Shown here one piece after another: positions 1 to 51,445 of a DNA stretch of 64,000 nucleotides. Source of the stretch: Macrobrachium rosenbergii (taxonomy: Eukaryota > Arthropoda > Malacostraca > Decapoda > Palaemonidae); the NCBI RefSeq assembly GCF_040412425.1, contig NC_089777.1, positions 30,184,037-30,248,036 on the forward strand, in the 5' to 3' direction. The notes beneath the pieces are model-generated. The model was not told the DNA's origin. It did not search any database and saw only the letters and a list, made by a program, of their open reading frames with translations. How positions within the stretch are numbered: the first letter of the stretch is position 1; every line of letters starts with the position of its first letter. Position numbers and translations under genes: made by a program.

Positions 1-236
1 CAGCGTTCCTTCTGCCCTTAGCCGCAACCTCTTTCATTGCTTTTACTGTACATCCGTTCTTATTCTTTCTTCCACCGTACTTTCCACCCACTTTTGACAA
101 GTGATTCATAGTGCAACTGCGAGGTTTTCCTCCTGTTACACCTTACAAACCTTTTCACTGTCAGTTTCCGTTTCAGCGCTGAATGACCTCATACGCCCCA
201 GCGTTTGGCTTTTGGCCTAAATTCTATATTCTATAA
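1..236 (+). repeat. Dispersed repeat family A, copy 1 (left part outside the window)
   Basis: The stretch contains the family pattern: ccgcaacctctttcattgc, an actgtacatccg segment, caactgcgaggttttcctcc, then agcgctgaatgacctcatac and ttggcctaaattctatattc. The same string of blocks recurs at 25855-26171 and 33535-33854, all on + and ending in (ATTCC)-like repeats. I recognise it as a common decapod interspersed repeat, from memory only. Confidence 0.8.
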
Positions 237-690
237 ATTTTATCTGTGTTGTAATCTATGATCTTTCTACATTTTTCGTTTCTTTATGCGAATGCCCTGT
301 TTTCCAACACTAGGTCGTTTCCCGTATTAGGGGATGGGTCCCAATGAGTACTGTCACATTCACACTTTAACCCCAGATCGTGGCTGAATCTTCTGTGCTG
401 GAAACTTCCAAAGCTTTAACAGCTCCATGTCCCTACACAATCATTTGAACATTTTCTGAAAAAATACAAAGTGAAATGTCTATCTTTGGGTTTGGTAATT
501 ACTGTTCATCAACGTTTTCTCTTTGGTTCTTAGGTCTTTTTCATACTTAGGAGTTTTTCACAGTTTTGTCTCGTTTCAATGTTTTTTTTTCATTTCAGTG
601 GGCCAATAATGAGGTTCAGTGCCACAGCTGATGTCAGTGGAATTGCGCTCGTTTATCCAAGTGTGCTGTATTTTTCCAGTTGGAAGATTC

Positions 691-692
<2 letters not shown>

Positions 693-753
<61 letters not shown>
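693..753. repeat. (TA)n microsatellite, about 30 units
   Basis: An uninterrupted TA dinucleotide run. The open frames crossing it encode only (YI)n and are not genes. Confidence 0.98.
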
Positions 754-756
<3 letters not shown>

Positions 757-1150
757 CCAGGCGTTTCCTATACGATATACATAGTAATAAGACACCGTGG
801 CTATACAAGGTCTCTTCCGTATTCAAAACACAAGGACTAATCTTCATATCAAATGGGTCAATTACGGACAGTTGCAAACAGTGCCAAATGCCAAAGTTCA
901 TGGCCGCCTCGTTCACCAGAGGAACGCAATATACACTCAACGAGAATAAAACGTATTCGGGATGTATCGTTGTTATTATTTATCTACCTATTTATTAATT
1001 TAATTTTTCTTTTTTAATAAGTGGATGTCTTCTTTCGGTACTTCCCTTTACTTCCTCTTACTTCTTCCTAATGAACACCATATTCTTTGGAAGCTTGAAT
1101 TTCAAGTCAATTGCCCTGTGGGCTTGTTCCATATGAATAGGTTTCATGTA

Positions 1151-1153
<3 letters not shown>

Positions 1154-1214
<61 letters not shown>
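1154..1214. repeat. (AAT)n microsatellite, about 20 units
   Basis: An uninterrupted AAT run; the crossing frame gives a poly-Asn artefact. Confidence 0.98.
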
Positions 1215-1540
1215 GCTTGACTTAGGTGGCACTAAAGGCCACCTTGTTTTAAATTTTGTTGACCCAGTTTAGAGTTTTAACATTAAACAGCGTAGGGTAC
1301 TCTCAGTGAGGTCACGTTTCCGCGTTGCTGAATCGTGGGAAAAACAAGTTTATGTATGCATTTGTTTTCTTTAGCCGTAACCTCTGTTTTACGCAGTCAT
1401 ATTTGTTTATGTCAGGAATGACTGAAAGTCATTATCTCATTTAGCTTGATAAACAGGCCACAAGGATATGGGCTGAATCGTTAAGAATGCTTAGTACTTA
1501 TTTTCATTTCTGCGAGGCATTTCTCTGTCGTTTTAGAAAA

Positions 1541-1765
1541 AGTTAAGTGTATCTTAGTTTAACCAGACCACTGAGCTGATTAACAGCTCTCCTAGGGCTG
1601 GCCCGAAGGATTAGATTTATTTTACGTGGCTAAGAACCGACTGGTTACCTAGCAACGGGACCTACAGCTTATTGTGGAATTCCACTAGTTCTTCATTAGC
1701 CGGTCGGAGAGTCGAACGCTGGGCCACCAGCGTGCTAGCCGAGAGCTCTACCCACCCCTCCAATG
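1541..1765 (-). mobile_element. tRNA-derived SINE, copy 1 (internally deleted)
   Basis: On the minus strand the head reads gggtagagctctcggctagc followed by a B-box-like gcgttcgactctcc, the split RNA polymerase III promoter of a tRNA-derived SINE. The body (ctgagctgattaacagctct, ctagggctggcccgaaggat, cacgtggctaagaacc) is shared with the copy at 12783-13055. This copy lacks roughly 55 bases in the middle compared with the intron 2 copy, next to the cttattgtggaa block. Confidence 0.75.
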
Positions 1766-2691
1766 AAGAACTTGTCGTATTAGAAAAGGGTGTCGTTGTT
1801 TGTTTACGGGATATATGATGCATATGCTTTGATAAAGCTGAGAAAAGTTGTACAAACCAAGAAAGCCGGAAGTGGGTTCCAAAGCTTAACAGCAGAGAGA
1901 AAGAAACAGTCACCGAACCGAACTGTCTGCTGATGACAGTACACGTTCCATGAACGTCTTTCAATAAAATTTTTCCTGTCACAAGTAGAGTCTCAGTAAA
2001 AAAAATAGTACAGTATGTGCTGTTTATTTATGCCATCCATATTTTGTTAATTACCTCAAAGTCAAAACCTCCCTCACCATTAATATAGACCCTTTATTCC
2101 CTCGACTGTAAAACTGTAGAACTGTCTTCCTTTCAATGTTCTGGTCGTTACTGTTCACTTGTTTTGAGTGACAGTGCTACCTATATTGGGCCGGTCTTGT
2201 GCCATAGTTTGTGTAGATTGGCTTTTGACGCAGTATATGTACTGATTTGCTTAGTTTCATTTTTCTTTTGTAAAAGACCAGAAAACCGCTAACTACTCCC
2301 CCGGAGAGTTAAATGAACCTTCTGGGGCTGGGTTAGATTATCCTCAATGCCAACACTTATGTTGGGTAACACGATATCATCTTTACAGATAAACCAGATA
2401 AGGCTAAACATACCTTTACTGTATTTCTGGCAATGAGCTCAGTCGAGTGTGAATCGGCAGGCACGTTGTGTTGCTGTCTTCAGGGAAGTTTTGATTCATA
2501 CAATTGATGTTGGCCATTATTGTAGATCATTGTAGGCCTGCGACTTTTCTGTTAATAATTGGGGCCGTAACTACAGTCTTCATTTCCCTTAGCTTAATGT
2601 AGCCTCTGCACTTTTTAGTAATCCCCGTGCTCTGAAACTGAGTTGTCCGTTGGAGTCACACTTCTTTAATCTTTCCAAAGGAAAAGGAAAT
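1766..2691. other. Intergenic DNA, nothing recognised
   Basis: No frame of note, no repeat shared with other parts of the window, no RNA gene signature. Confidence 0.6.
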
Positions 2692-3047
2692 GGAGCAATA
2701 TGAGAATTACTGATATCTGCAGAATAAAAACGAAACGGAGAAATATGAGAATTACTGATATCTGCAGAATAAAAACGAAACGGAGCAATATGAGAATTAC
2801 TGATATCTGCAGAATAAAAACGAAACGGAGCAATATGAGAATTACTGATATCTGCAGAATAACGAAACGGAGCAATATGAGAATTACTGATATCTGCAGA
2901 ATAAAAACGAAACGGAGCAATATGAGAATTACTGATATCTGCAGAGTAAAAACGAAACGGAGCAATATGAGAATTACTGATATCTGCAGAATAAAAACGA
3001 AACGGAGCAATATGAGAATTACTGATATCTGCAGAATAAAAACGAGA
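2692..3047. repeat. 45-bp minisatellite, eight units
   Basis: The unit starts atgagaattactgatatctg and is 45 bases long. Copies begin at 2700, 2745, 2790, 2835, 2877, 2922, 2967 and 3012. The fourth unit lacks three bases (aa-taacg in place of aataaaaacg), and one copy has G for A in gcagagt. Because 45 is a multiple of 3, both strands stay open through the array; I regard those frames as artefacts. Confidence 0.97.
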
Positions 3048-4461
3048 TTAAGTTTGTTAGTACTGTTGAGAAGAGAAATATAAAATTGAACTCAAATGAC
3101 ACCAGTATTTGTAATTATAAATTGATGACGCCTTCATAAATCTTTAGGAGATTTGATGAATAAAATAATTAACAACGTTCTAATAATATATTAAATTTTT
3201 CGAAGTAGATTTTGCCATTTAAGTGAAGTAATATCTCAAGTATTGTTAATATTGGAGCAGTTCGAATGCTTGTAATATTCATAAATATGAGGGCATGAAT
3301 TTCAGTTTATCAGACAGAACAGAGGAACTAGTAGTGAATATAGAGAGCAAAATGGGTATAAAACACGTCTTTGGGTCCAATGAGTTTAATCAGAACCTCT
3401 TAAGCCAGTGGCGTAGTGAGCATGGTAACATAACAGGACATTGACGAATAGTCACATTTTGCCCTGGGTTTTAATGACGTCAGATCATTTATCCCACAAA
3501 AGTGGCTTACTAAGATTAAGAGAAGCAAGACATCAGCTATAGCTGCATTTGTACTGGATAAACTTGCCCGTTCCCTGTGGGAGCGTCATTTTCTGTGCTG
3601 CTACATAGAGTTAAACCGTCTTTTACTGAACCCCATGTCATGATACTGTTATTCATATCAGTTCGCTTGCTGTCAAGGTTCAAATGATAGTTATTGTTGT
3701 TCTGTTACTTGACGGGTACTTTGGTGGCTTTGAGAAATTACCACGAAGACCTGGAAGGAAAAGGAACAGCTTAAGAGATAGATTTAAAGGACCTTTTGTT
3801 ATTGGCAAGTTTGTTGTGTTTCCCGCGGAAGTTTTGACTCTGCCGAAGATTGTCGCACCACGGCAAATTGATTATGTAACTCAAGAGAAGATAAGATAAT
3901 TGTAATACCGTCGACCCGCCGTTTACGTGTCCCAGTCTTTATTGGGTGTTGTTGTCCACTTCTATGTATTTATGGACAGCATATTTTCTAACATATACAC
4001 GTAAGAATTTGATTTAATAAGCGATTCATTTCTCTTTTAACAAGGTAATTGTAACATTTCTCTTTTAACAAGGTAATTTTTCTAAAAATAAATGATGAAG
4101 TAATTCCAAATTCAAGCTGCTATCAAAATTAATTGACTCGTTCGTAACTCTAAGGTGAACAAATTAGATAAAAAATAACCCCCTCCCCGCTCCCTAAGAC
4201 GTACAGTCGACCACACCCATGAACGTGTTATATTAGTTTGTGGATAAATATAGCAAAGATACTCTGTGAAAAGTTGCGTATAAACCATTTGCGTCATTTC
4301 TTTCGCCATCTGAAAGAATAATTCGGAGTACTCAACGGGATAATTGTTCACTGGATTAATTCTGGGATCTTGAGAAGTCCCTCCTGAGAGCTGCGAATGT
4401 AAGCGTGGTCTGGGATCTTTCAGCCGTGGCAACAGTGTGACAGTTGAAGATGAAACAGTTC

Positions 4462-4465
<4 letters not shown>
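3048..4465. other. Intergenic DNA, nothing recognised
   Basis: A 71-codon frame at 3684-3899 has no family resemblance and no splice or codon support. A 27-base direct duplication (catttctcttttaacaaggt) sits at 4028-4078. Confidence 0.6.

Positions 4466-4531
<66 letters not shown>
4466..4531. repeat. (GA)n microsatellite, 33 units
   Basis: An uninterrupted GA run with no mismatches. Confidence 0.98.
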
Positions 4532-4534
<3 letters not shown>

Positions 4535-5216
4535 TGTGGAGGTGGTGAAGGGGCTACATGTCTCAACAGTAGCAATGTTTATCTGTAATTTAGAGACTTA
4601 AATCGTTTCTTTTGTATTCAAATCATACGATACGATGTTTTAATTGATGTCACCATACGTAATTGACGGAACTGTTCTCCTCTTCATGCGTCTCTCTCTT
4701 CATCCCTTTTTGTGACCAGACACGTGACTGTCCATTTTCTTAGGAATATGACACCACACGATAGTACTCACATGGTTACGGAGCAATAACTCGTTCACTT
4801 TGTTACAGTGACAGCCCAGTTTTTTCTTATGTCACTAAGGGAAAGATCTCGGGAGTAGTGTATTATCGTTGTTGTTTTTCTTTAGCCAGGCATCTTATGG
4901 TGCAGTTCATCATTTGTTGCTAATCTGCAAAGTAGAAAATATGAAGAGAAGACGATGTCGAGCACATTTAATTCGTATATGGGATTACCCATGATGCTCT
5001 TTATTGTCTGAAGTGATAACACGACGACGTGCCCAGCTTCTTATACAACTGATTTCTGCTCATGAGCAAACTTCTCCATTGGTCTTGTTGCACCAGTTGT
5101 TTTAATTGTATAGCTGCTCTGGTATTTTTTCCTAATTTAAGATTTAAGGGAAGAATGATAAAACTCCAGAAATAAAAGGATCCGGGCAAATGATGAAAGT
5201 GCAGAGGAAAACCATT

Positions 5217-5250
5217 TGGGGGGGGGAGGAGGAGGACGGGGAGGAGGAGC
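5217..5250. repeat. G-rich purine tract (GGA repeats)
   Basis: A run of G followed by gaggaggaggacggggagga, all G-rich on the + strand. It could form a G-quadruplex, but nothing ties it to a gene. Confidence 0.6.
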
Positions 5251-5881
5251 TTTCTCAGACTGTTGTTGACGTCATCTGATTTTTAACGTATCTCAGATGC
5301 TGAATGAGGCAGTTCATCAGCTTACCTCGACCCCCTGGAAGATATGCTGTCTAATCCAATATATGTCGAGGGAATGAAGGCATCCAGATTATAAAATACA
5401 AATAAGAAGACAAAGCAACGTTAGTGAAAATGACTGTTTGAATATGTAGCTTTAGTTGACCTTAGGTAAATAAAAAGATAAAAATTAAAAAAATAACAAT
5501 CAGTTGAGAAACCCTGCCTTGATACAGATTGTCTTTTCCCTTGATAATGCAGTTGACTGTAGCATGTTATTGGTTGCTAAATATTCCAGTAGTCAAGATC
5601 TTTATGTGGCGACATGGAAATATTAAACGGATTCTCAACTCCCCCCCCCCCGTGTCATGCCTGTATAGAATTTATCCCAAGGCTAAAGCAAACATTCGTA
5701 CGGTGCTAAATCATTCATTTCATGCTGAGGAACGAAAACGGGAACTTCTGATGAGTTGGTATTTTCATTCTACTTTTTTATATCCCTTCTCTTTCCTCCT
5801 TTCTCTCCTTATTCCCTTTCATTTGTTCCTTTTTACTCACTCGCGGCTCTGCACGTCCTCTCACTCTTACCCTGCATCTCG

Positions 5882-5883
<2 letters not shown>

Positions 5884-5956
<73 letters not shown>
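5884..5956. repeat. Compound (CT)n-(CA)n microsatellite
   Basis: About 25 CT units run directly into 11 CA units. Overlapping serine/leucine-rich and histidine/threonine-rich frames are artefacts. Confidence 0.97.
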
Positions 5957-5957
<1 letters not shown>

Positions 5958-6557
5958 TCCGGATCAGACGTTACATCACTGAATGAGTGCAGGGACTTGA
6001 GGCTCTCAAGTTGAGAGGGAAAGGAAGAAGTGGTGGATGTTGTAGTGGCATCTATCTATCTATTAATTTATTAACCCTTTTTCGTAATTGCTGTCAAACC
6101 AACGCATCTGAATTAAAAATCTAACCCGTGTATGCGTTACAGGTGTGAAAGCAGTATTTAAAAGCTTCAAACGGTACTGAAACTGGCAAGGCCCGTGAAC
6201 TTTATGTGGAGGATAAAAATGAATGAATAAATTGAGAAATTTGAGTTATGAAGCCAACTACAAAGCCCTTTCAGCTATTCAGCGCTTAAGACAGTGAAAA
6301 GTGGGATTTGCAGTTACTGATGTTGAGCAGCAAGGCGAAAGAAAGGAAGAGAATGGCTGTAAAGTAAACAGCTGGAGGACAAAACGAAAAGGCAGCCGAA
6401 TGTGAGTGAGAACGGCTTTAACATAAAATATGGTACGAGGAAAGTTCTTTGTTATTTTGACCTCAGATTAATTTAAAACAATCAGTATTCTTTGATGTTT
6501 TCGCGTAGGACCGTTCTGTAGTGTGGAAGCCTGCGAATCGAGTTCGTGGCATTCTGA

Positions 6558-6623
<66 letters not shown>

Positions 6624-6645
6624 TATTATTATTATTATTATTATT

Positions 6646-6716
<71 letters not shown>
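6558..6716. repeat. Palindromic (AAT)n-(ATT)n-(AAT)n microsatellite
   Basis: AAT units run from 6558 to 6621, flip to ATT units at 6622-6649 and return to AAT units at 6650-6716. The ATT block is the reverse complement of its neighbours, so it can fold on either side. Confidence 0.97.
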
Positions 6717-7734
6717 GAGGAAGAGAGGAAATAGCGTTATTTTTGGCACTACTCAGCGACAGGATGGTCTCGGCTAATTGGATTACAAATACATTGTTTG
6801 GTGCTTTAGTCAATTTAAGCAGTTTTTCTGGAGTTCTGGGCGAGAATTGTTCTTACAGGAGACGTTACTTCCGTAAGCAATTTCTTCAGCGACATACGAG
6901 GGCATATAATTTAGAGTAATTCCATAAGGGATTTACTAGTTCATATGAGTTTCATTCTCCTTTCTGGGTTAACTAGCTCTGATGTTCAATGTAACTTCTG
7001 GTGTGTGGACCGGACTTGAACTGTAGCACCGTGGACTGTCAGAGGACACGCCAATAAACGCTTGAGGAATCAAAGGACTCAAGGTTATTATATGGGTTTG
7101 ACCGCCTTTGTCAGCGACCAACACTCGCTGCTCTTGTTGGTCTTATGAATGTTTTTGGTCTCTTTAACAATAAGGTTTCAACTTTTCAGTTGCATTTATT
7201 ATACTAGGATTATTTTATTTAATAGAATTTAGTTATAATTTTCTTTTTTCTTCTGTTAGTGTATTGGACATTGGCCGTTGATGATATCCTGAACGTTTGC
7301 ACAATGTTATGGTGAAATTATCGAAATATTTGTAAATTGTAATGGTAGTGATTCAACTTGATTGCGAAAGCAGCGCAGTTACGAAGCATCGTTTCATGCC
7401 ACGCATCCAGTTTTTACCCACTGTCTGTGCCATGTTCCTGCGTCTGTTTTGGGATCGTGTACGCGTTAAGAAAGAAGTGATTAGCACCCTTCAAATATGA
7501 TTTCAGTATATTTAATGTAGATTTTAGTCATATTTATTCTTACATTAAGTATATATTTTGAATATAAAAGTTTAATATATACTTATTTTTTGTTGATTCT
7601 TTACTTATTTTTTGTTGATTCTGTCTAATATTCTTCATTTATTACGTTCATATTTTAACACTGAATTTTACTAGTATGCCATCATTCACCTATTGACTGT
7701 CAATCATATCATTAATTTATATATTTCACCTTCA

Positions 7735-7816
7735 TTACGGCGCTGAATAATTCTGATGGGTTCCGGCGTTTGGTCTTCAAGACCTGAATTTCATAATCAA
7801 TCAATCAATCAATCAT
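7735..7816 (+). repeat. Family A-related 3' fragment with (AATC)n tail
   Basis: The segment cgctgaataattctgatggg, ttccggcgtttggtcttcaa, gacctgaatttcat resembles the last 60 bases of family A, and it ends in five AATC units. It is probably a truncated, diverged relative. Confidence 0.45.
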
Positions 7817-8340
7817 TAGAAGGTATAGTTCAAGGGTGATTATTTGCTGTTTCTATTGAAATTAATAAACTATGCTAAAACCTAGATAGGAGAGGTATCG
7901 TTAAAATAGTAACTGTAAAGCATACAGATTTTTCTTTGTAACGGCAAGACCAGCCAGATTTATCACGTTATCAGATTGTCTTGCACGTTTAAACAGTTCC
8001 ATTTGAATTCTCAGTGACGATGTTTTATCATGACCTGACAAGCTTTGGGAAAATTTCTGTCAAATGTTTCAGATGAGCGATGTGGATATACTGTGTAACT
8101 TAAAGAATGTAGGCGTGATGTCCCTTTATAGTCCCTGGATTTACTTAAAAAAAAAGTTGAAATCTTATCGACGTCTTACAACACGATTATTTTCTTGTAA
8201 GTGGTAGTTTGACGGAGACAGTTATCGAGTAAAGTAACATGTAGCCATGAATAGAAAATACGATGTTCCGAAGAATTCATTTGCTATAGGATAGATGAAA
8301 TTTCAGTGGCATTGTAGATTATTGCAACTGACGTGACCTT

Positions 8341-8497
8341 GGGTGGGTCTGATCAGCTTAAACCTGTCCTTGGGGTGTAGGCCGTGTAAGGGGGGTGTAT
8401 GGGGTGACGGCCTTGGCTCAGCTGACCGGTTGGCAGGCAGGGGTGGCGCAGTAGAAGCTGCTGCCTGGCTGCTGGGTGAGATCTAGTCTGAGTAGTC
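8341..8497 (+). promoter_or_regulatory. GC-rich putative promoter and 5' UTR of ALDH16A1
   Basis: The 157 bases before the start codon are visibly GC-rich (runs such as ggggtgtatggggtgacggcc and ctgctgcctggctgctggg) in a region otherwise near two-thirds A+T. No TATA box is seen in the last 100 bases. This fits a TATA-less housekeeping-type promoter and short 5' UTR. The transcription start cannot be placed. Confidence 0.45.
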
Positions 8498-48256
<39,759 letters not shown>

Positions 48257-48263
48257 AAGATTG

Positions 48264-48269
48264 AATAAA
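48264..48269 (+). terminator. Candidate ALDH16A1 polyadenylation signal AATAAA
   Basis: AATAAA lies 8 bases after the stop codon. If used, the 3' UTR would be only about 25-40 nt. Other AATAAA hexamers occur further on in this AT-rich DNA, so the real end is uncertain. Confidence 0.4.
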
Positions 48270-50984
48270 CTAATTTCTTTAAAGCCATGGTAAGGTGATT
48301 CATCATAATTTTTAAATATGTGATGTTTTTTCTATCTGGAATATTTAGTTAAATACTTCAATGTTTAAACATTTGATATTGGGTTGGTTACATGGAAGCC
48401 ATAAATTTTGGTTAGGAGATTTTGAAGATCCCAAAACCATATTGAAAGGCATATACAGTATTTACTCTTCAGAAAGTATACTAAAGTATTCATCATCCAT
48501 CGTTACATAACAAATGACTTACTTTTCAACTTTTTCATTAAATTTTAATAACCAAAAAAAACTTGACAAACATGATGGATTCAAGGATTATCATAAACAA
48601 GATAGTAGTTCAAACCTCTGTAAACTAGCAACCCACTAGTATTCCCCCCCAAAATTTATGAACAGAAATGGTAAAGTATCAGTTTGCATAAAAGGACAGC
48701 ACTCTTATCAAAAGCCAAAATTCCAGTTTTAACTATTACAAATGAACAGAGTTCATAGTTCCTTTAGTTTCTTTGGCTCTCGGATGAAAAGGGCAAAATT
48801 GTTGTGATATAATTTTGCATGATTTTAAGTTTGATGGTTAATCTCATGTTTTAAGGAAAACATGTATTTCTTTTATGTTGATGTAAATGTAATCATTTGC
48901 TTCAAAGAAAAGAATTACAACTGCAGAAAACTGTTGAAATCTTGTCAAGGCACGCAAACTTAAAATATAAATTATAATCTTGAGTATTGTTTTTCATAGT
49001 ATATTTTCTGTTTTAGGTGTGCATATGGTTTGCAGTGTATTCTCTTTAAATTCATGAATATTCAACCCTACTGGAGTACTTTGTAAGCTTGAAAGTTTTG
49101 TACACATGGAAAAATAAGTGTCTTGTGAGTAGGACATAAAACTGATAGATCCACTGAGAAAGTAAGTAAATTGGTTTATGAAGTTCTGAACTGTAGTGTT
49201 TTATTTTTCCTTTGACATTACTTCGGGGAAAAGGTAGAAGTGAAGTGTTGTATTGTATTTTGTAACTTTTTCATTTAATTAACAGAAGGTGGAGATGAAG
49301 CATGAAGTACTGTAGTATTTTTTTTTCTTGATTGTTTTGAGTAGATACGGATAAAGGAGTTAGTGATGTAATTTTTATCCATTGATGGTAAGTTTCTTGT
49401 TCTCTGATTCTCAGTTTGTTTAAGATTCACTTTTAGTTTTCATGACGTTTTGTTCTTTGAGGGATTGCTTTGCTTCAAGACTAAAGCTTGAATGGTCATT
49501 GTGTGTGGATGATGCCGTGTCTCTAGTTTTTCCTAATTAGTGTGCATTGCTTTGGTAACATTTCATCGTGGTAAATAAGGGTTTATTAAATGATGTAGGT
49601 AATATATACAAGGATTTTATAGTAAAAGTAAGGAAGCTGCATGAGGCCTGAAAATAAACTTGAGATCACAAAGAGTGAAATGATTTGAACATGTGAGGAA
49701 CAGTTTCTCAGAATGGTAGATATAATACTAGCATTACAAAGACCAGTATTAAGATCCAGAAAATCATGGGAAAGGTAATAGATGAAGGGCTACACCAAAG
49801 AGGAATTTGGGTAGGAAGTGTACGGGATGAAATTAAGTGGTGAAAATTCATTTAATAGTTAACTCATATGGGAAACATGCGGTATAAAAGTGTCTGTGAC
49901 TAATGATGAAAGAGTGAATCCATATTGATTTTTCAAGTACTAAAGAAACTGTTATTTGAAAAGTTAAAAACTAACTGCAGAAGGATAGGATCATGGGGTG
50001 CTTGGATATCTTTGGACTTTGTATGATGAACTGAAGAAATATATATAGTAATGCTTTCTTTCATAGAGAAACACCTAGAATACTGTTTAGTCCTCTCTCT
50101 ATTCTCCCCTATAGATCTAGATAATCAAGGTTATTCTAAAATTTACCTGACCCTTTAGTTACATTACTAGACAAGTAGAGCTGACTCTGTTATTTTAGGG
50201 GTTAGACAGTAGACATGAATTATTTGTTTTTAGCAGTGAAAGCTTGGACAAATATATGGAAAGTGACTTAGAAGGAGCCAGTAAAAGTAGAAGGTGGAAA
50301 GAAATGCAATTGTGGCTGAAGGAAAAGTTTCATATAATTTTTAGTGCTGTTTATAGTGGGCCTTGCATGATCATTAGACGTTAACCCCCTCCTGTCTGCT
50401 CGTGTTCCAGTAATTGAATGGTTTTTAGCTTTTAATACCTTCACATTATATGCTTTTCACAGTATACAGTACATTCCTTAGGGGTGAATGGCTACGGTTT
50501 TATGTCAGTAGGTAAGACCTTCTTAGTGACTATGATAGTAGAGTAAGACTTTACCATGCAAAATGTAACAGGAATACAATTGCCCCTTCAATTTTACGGG
50601 TGCTCAGGACCATAGGTGCCAGTCCTGCTTTTGGTTAAAAATTCACAAAGATTTTAGGTCCCAGAAGTGTTTGAGTATCCCATAAACCAGGCTATAGGAA
50701 CTAGTGGTTTCAGTGATTAATTGCTGGTAAACTGAACTCATAACACCTGATGTAACTACAGTTACCAGTGATATATGGGTTAACAATGCAGACCACTAGT
50801 ATTTTCTTCCTAGAAAACAAGTTTCAAATGTTAATTAACAAATCCCTGTTCCCAGCAGCATACAGATAGTTTAATTTCTTGTACACAAATATTTAAGTTT
50901 TCCCAGTATTTTTGTTTACAGTACTGTGAATAAATGCATAATTAATTATGGTAAAAATTTTGCTCTATGAAAATGCTCCTCTGT
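48270..50984. other. Intergenic DNA downstream of ALDH16A1
   Basis: AT-rich sequence without a gene. The only recognisable item is the LINE scrap at 49738-49844. Confidence 0.6.
49738..49844 (+). mobile_element. LINE ORF2 C-terminal scrap
   Basis: The + strand reads RPVLRSRKSW then, after a frameshift, GKVIDEGLHQRGIWVGSVRD followed by EIKW. The RPRxxW...IDxDL...RDxxKW pattern is that of LINE ORF2 tails. A short, dead fragment. Confidence 0.4.
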
Positions 50985-51445
50985 CTCAGGGATTTGAACT
51001 GCTGACCTGGAAATTACCAGGCAACTTTATATCCATAGAACTATGGAGGGAATAAAAAGGAATAGAATCAGATATGTTACTGCATATGGTTAAAATCAGT
51101 ATGTCAGCTGCACTAAAATCTGGTTTTACCTTCCTGCTCTACCAGCAGTGAGTAGCTTATTTAATTTTCCTCAATAAATGGCCTACAGTGAAGTATGCTA
51201 TAACCAGGCAGTCTAGTATGGACTGGGTGAACATCCTCCTAGGGGATATGAACTGATGACCTGTGAGTTACCAAGCCAGTACTTTATCCAGTCAACACCA
51301 TCATATATGCTTGAGGTGAAATATTCTTTATTAGCAGGCAGTCTTGCTTGAAAATAGATAAGTCATAGCTGCTTCTTAGGCATTTGAACTGCTGACATTT
51401 GAGTTGCTGGGCCAACACTGTATCCACTCAAATACAGATGGAATG
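50985..51445 (-). repeat. Three copies of a tRNA-like (SINE head) sequence
   Basis: The + strand blocks gatttgaactgctgacctgg (50991), gatatgaactgatgacctgt (51244) and catttgaactgctgacattt (51381) are each followed by a gttacca / actttatcca segment. In reverse complement each gives a B-box-like ttcaaatc, an anticodon-stem-like segment and an A-box-like region, as in a tRNA-derived SINE head. No complete acceptor stem is seen, so I do not call tRNA genes. Confidence 0.5.

Larger units (their letters stand above)
237..1540. other. Intergenic DNA without recognisable genes
   Basis: Apart from the (TA)n and (AAT)n tracts nothing stands out. The longest frames cross the microsatellites and have no recognisable domain. 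Confidence 0.6.
4532..8340. other. Upstream intergenic DNA with simple repeats
   Basis: Other than the listed simple repeats and the family A fragment near 7735, no gene is visible. A direct duplication of cttattttttgttgattct lies at 7583-7622. Confidence 0.6.

Noticed and set aside
579..998. 139-codon frame through the (TA)n tract
   Set aside because: The length depends on the repeat (YI)n; no domain, and a mirror frame exists on the other strand.
3684..3899. 71-codon frame with basic residues (RRPGRKRNSLRDRFKG)
   Set aside because: No recognised family, no repeat or splice support; random frames of this length are expected in 64 kb.
50985..51050. A functional tRNA gene on the minus strand
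   Set aside because: B-box and an anticodon-like stem are present, but no complete acceptor stem or D-arm could be drawn, and two similar decayed copies lie nearby.
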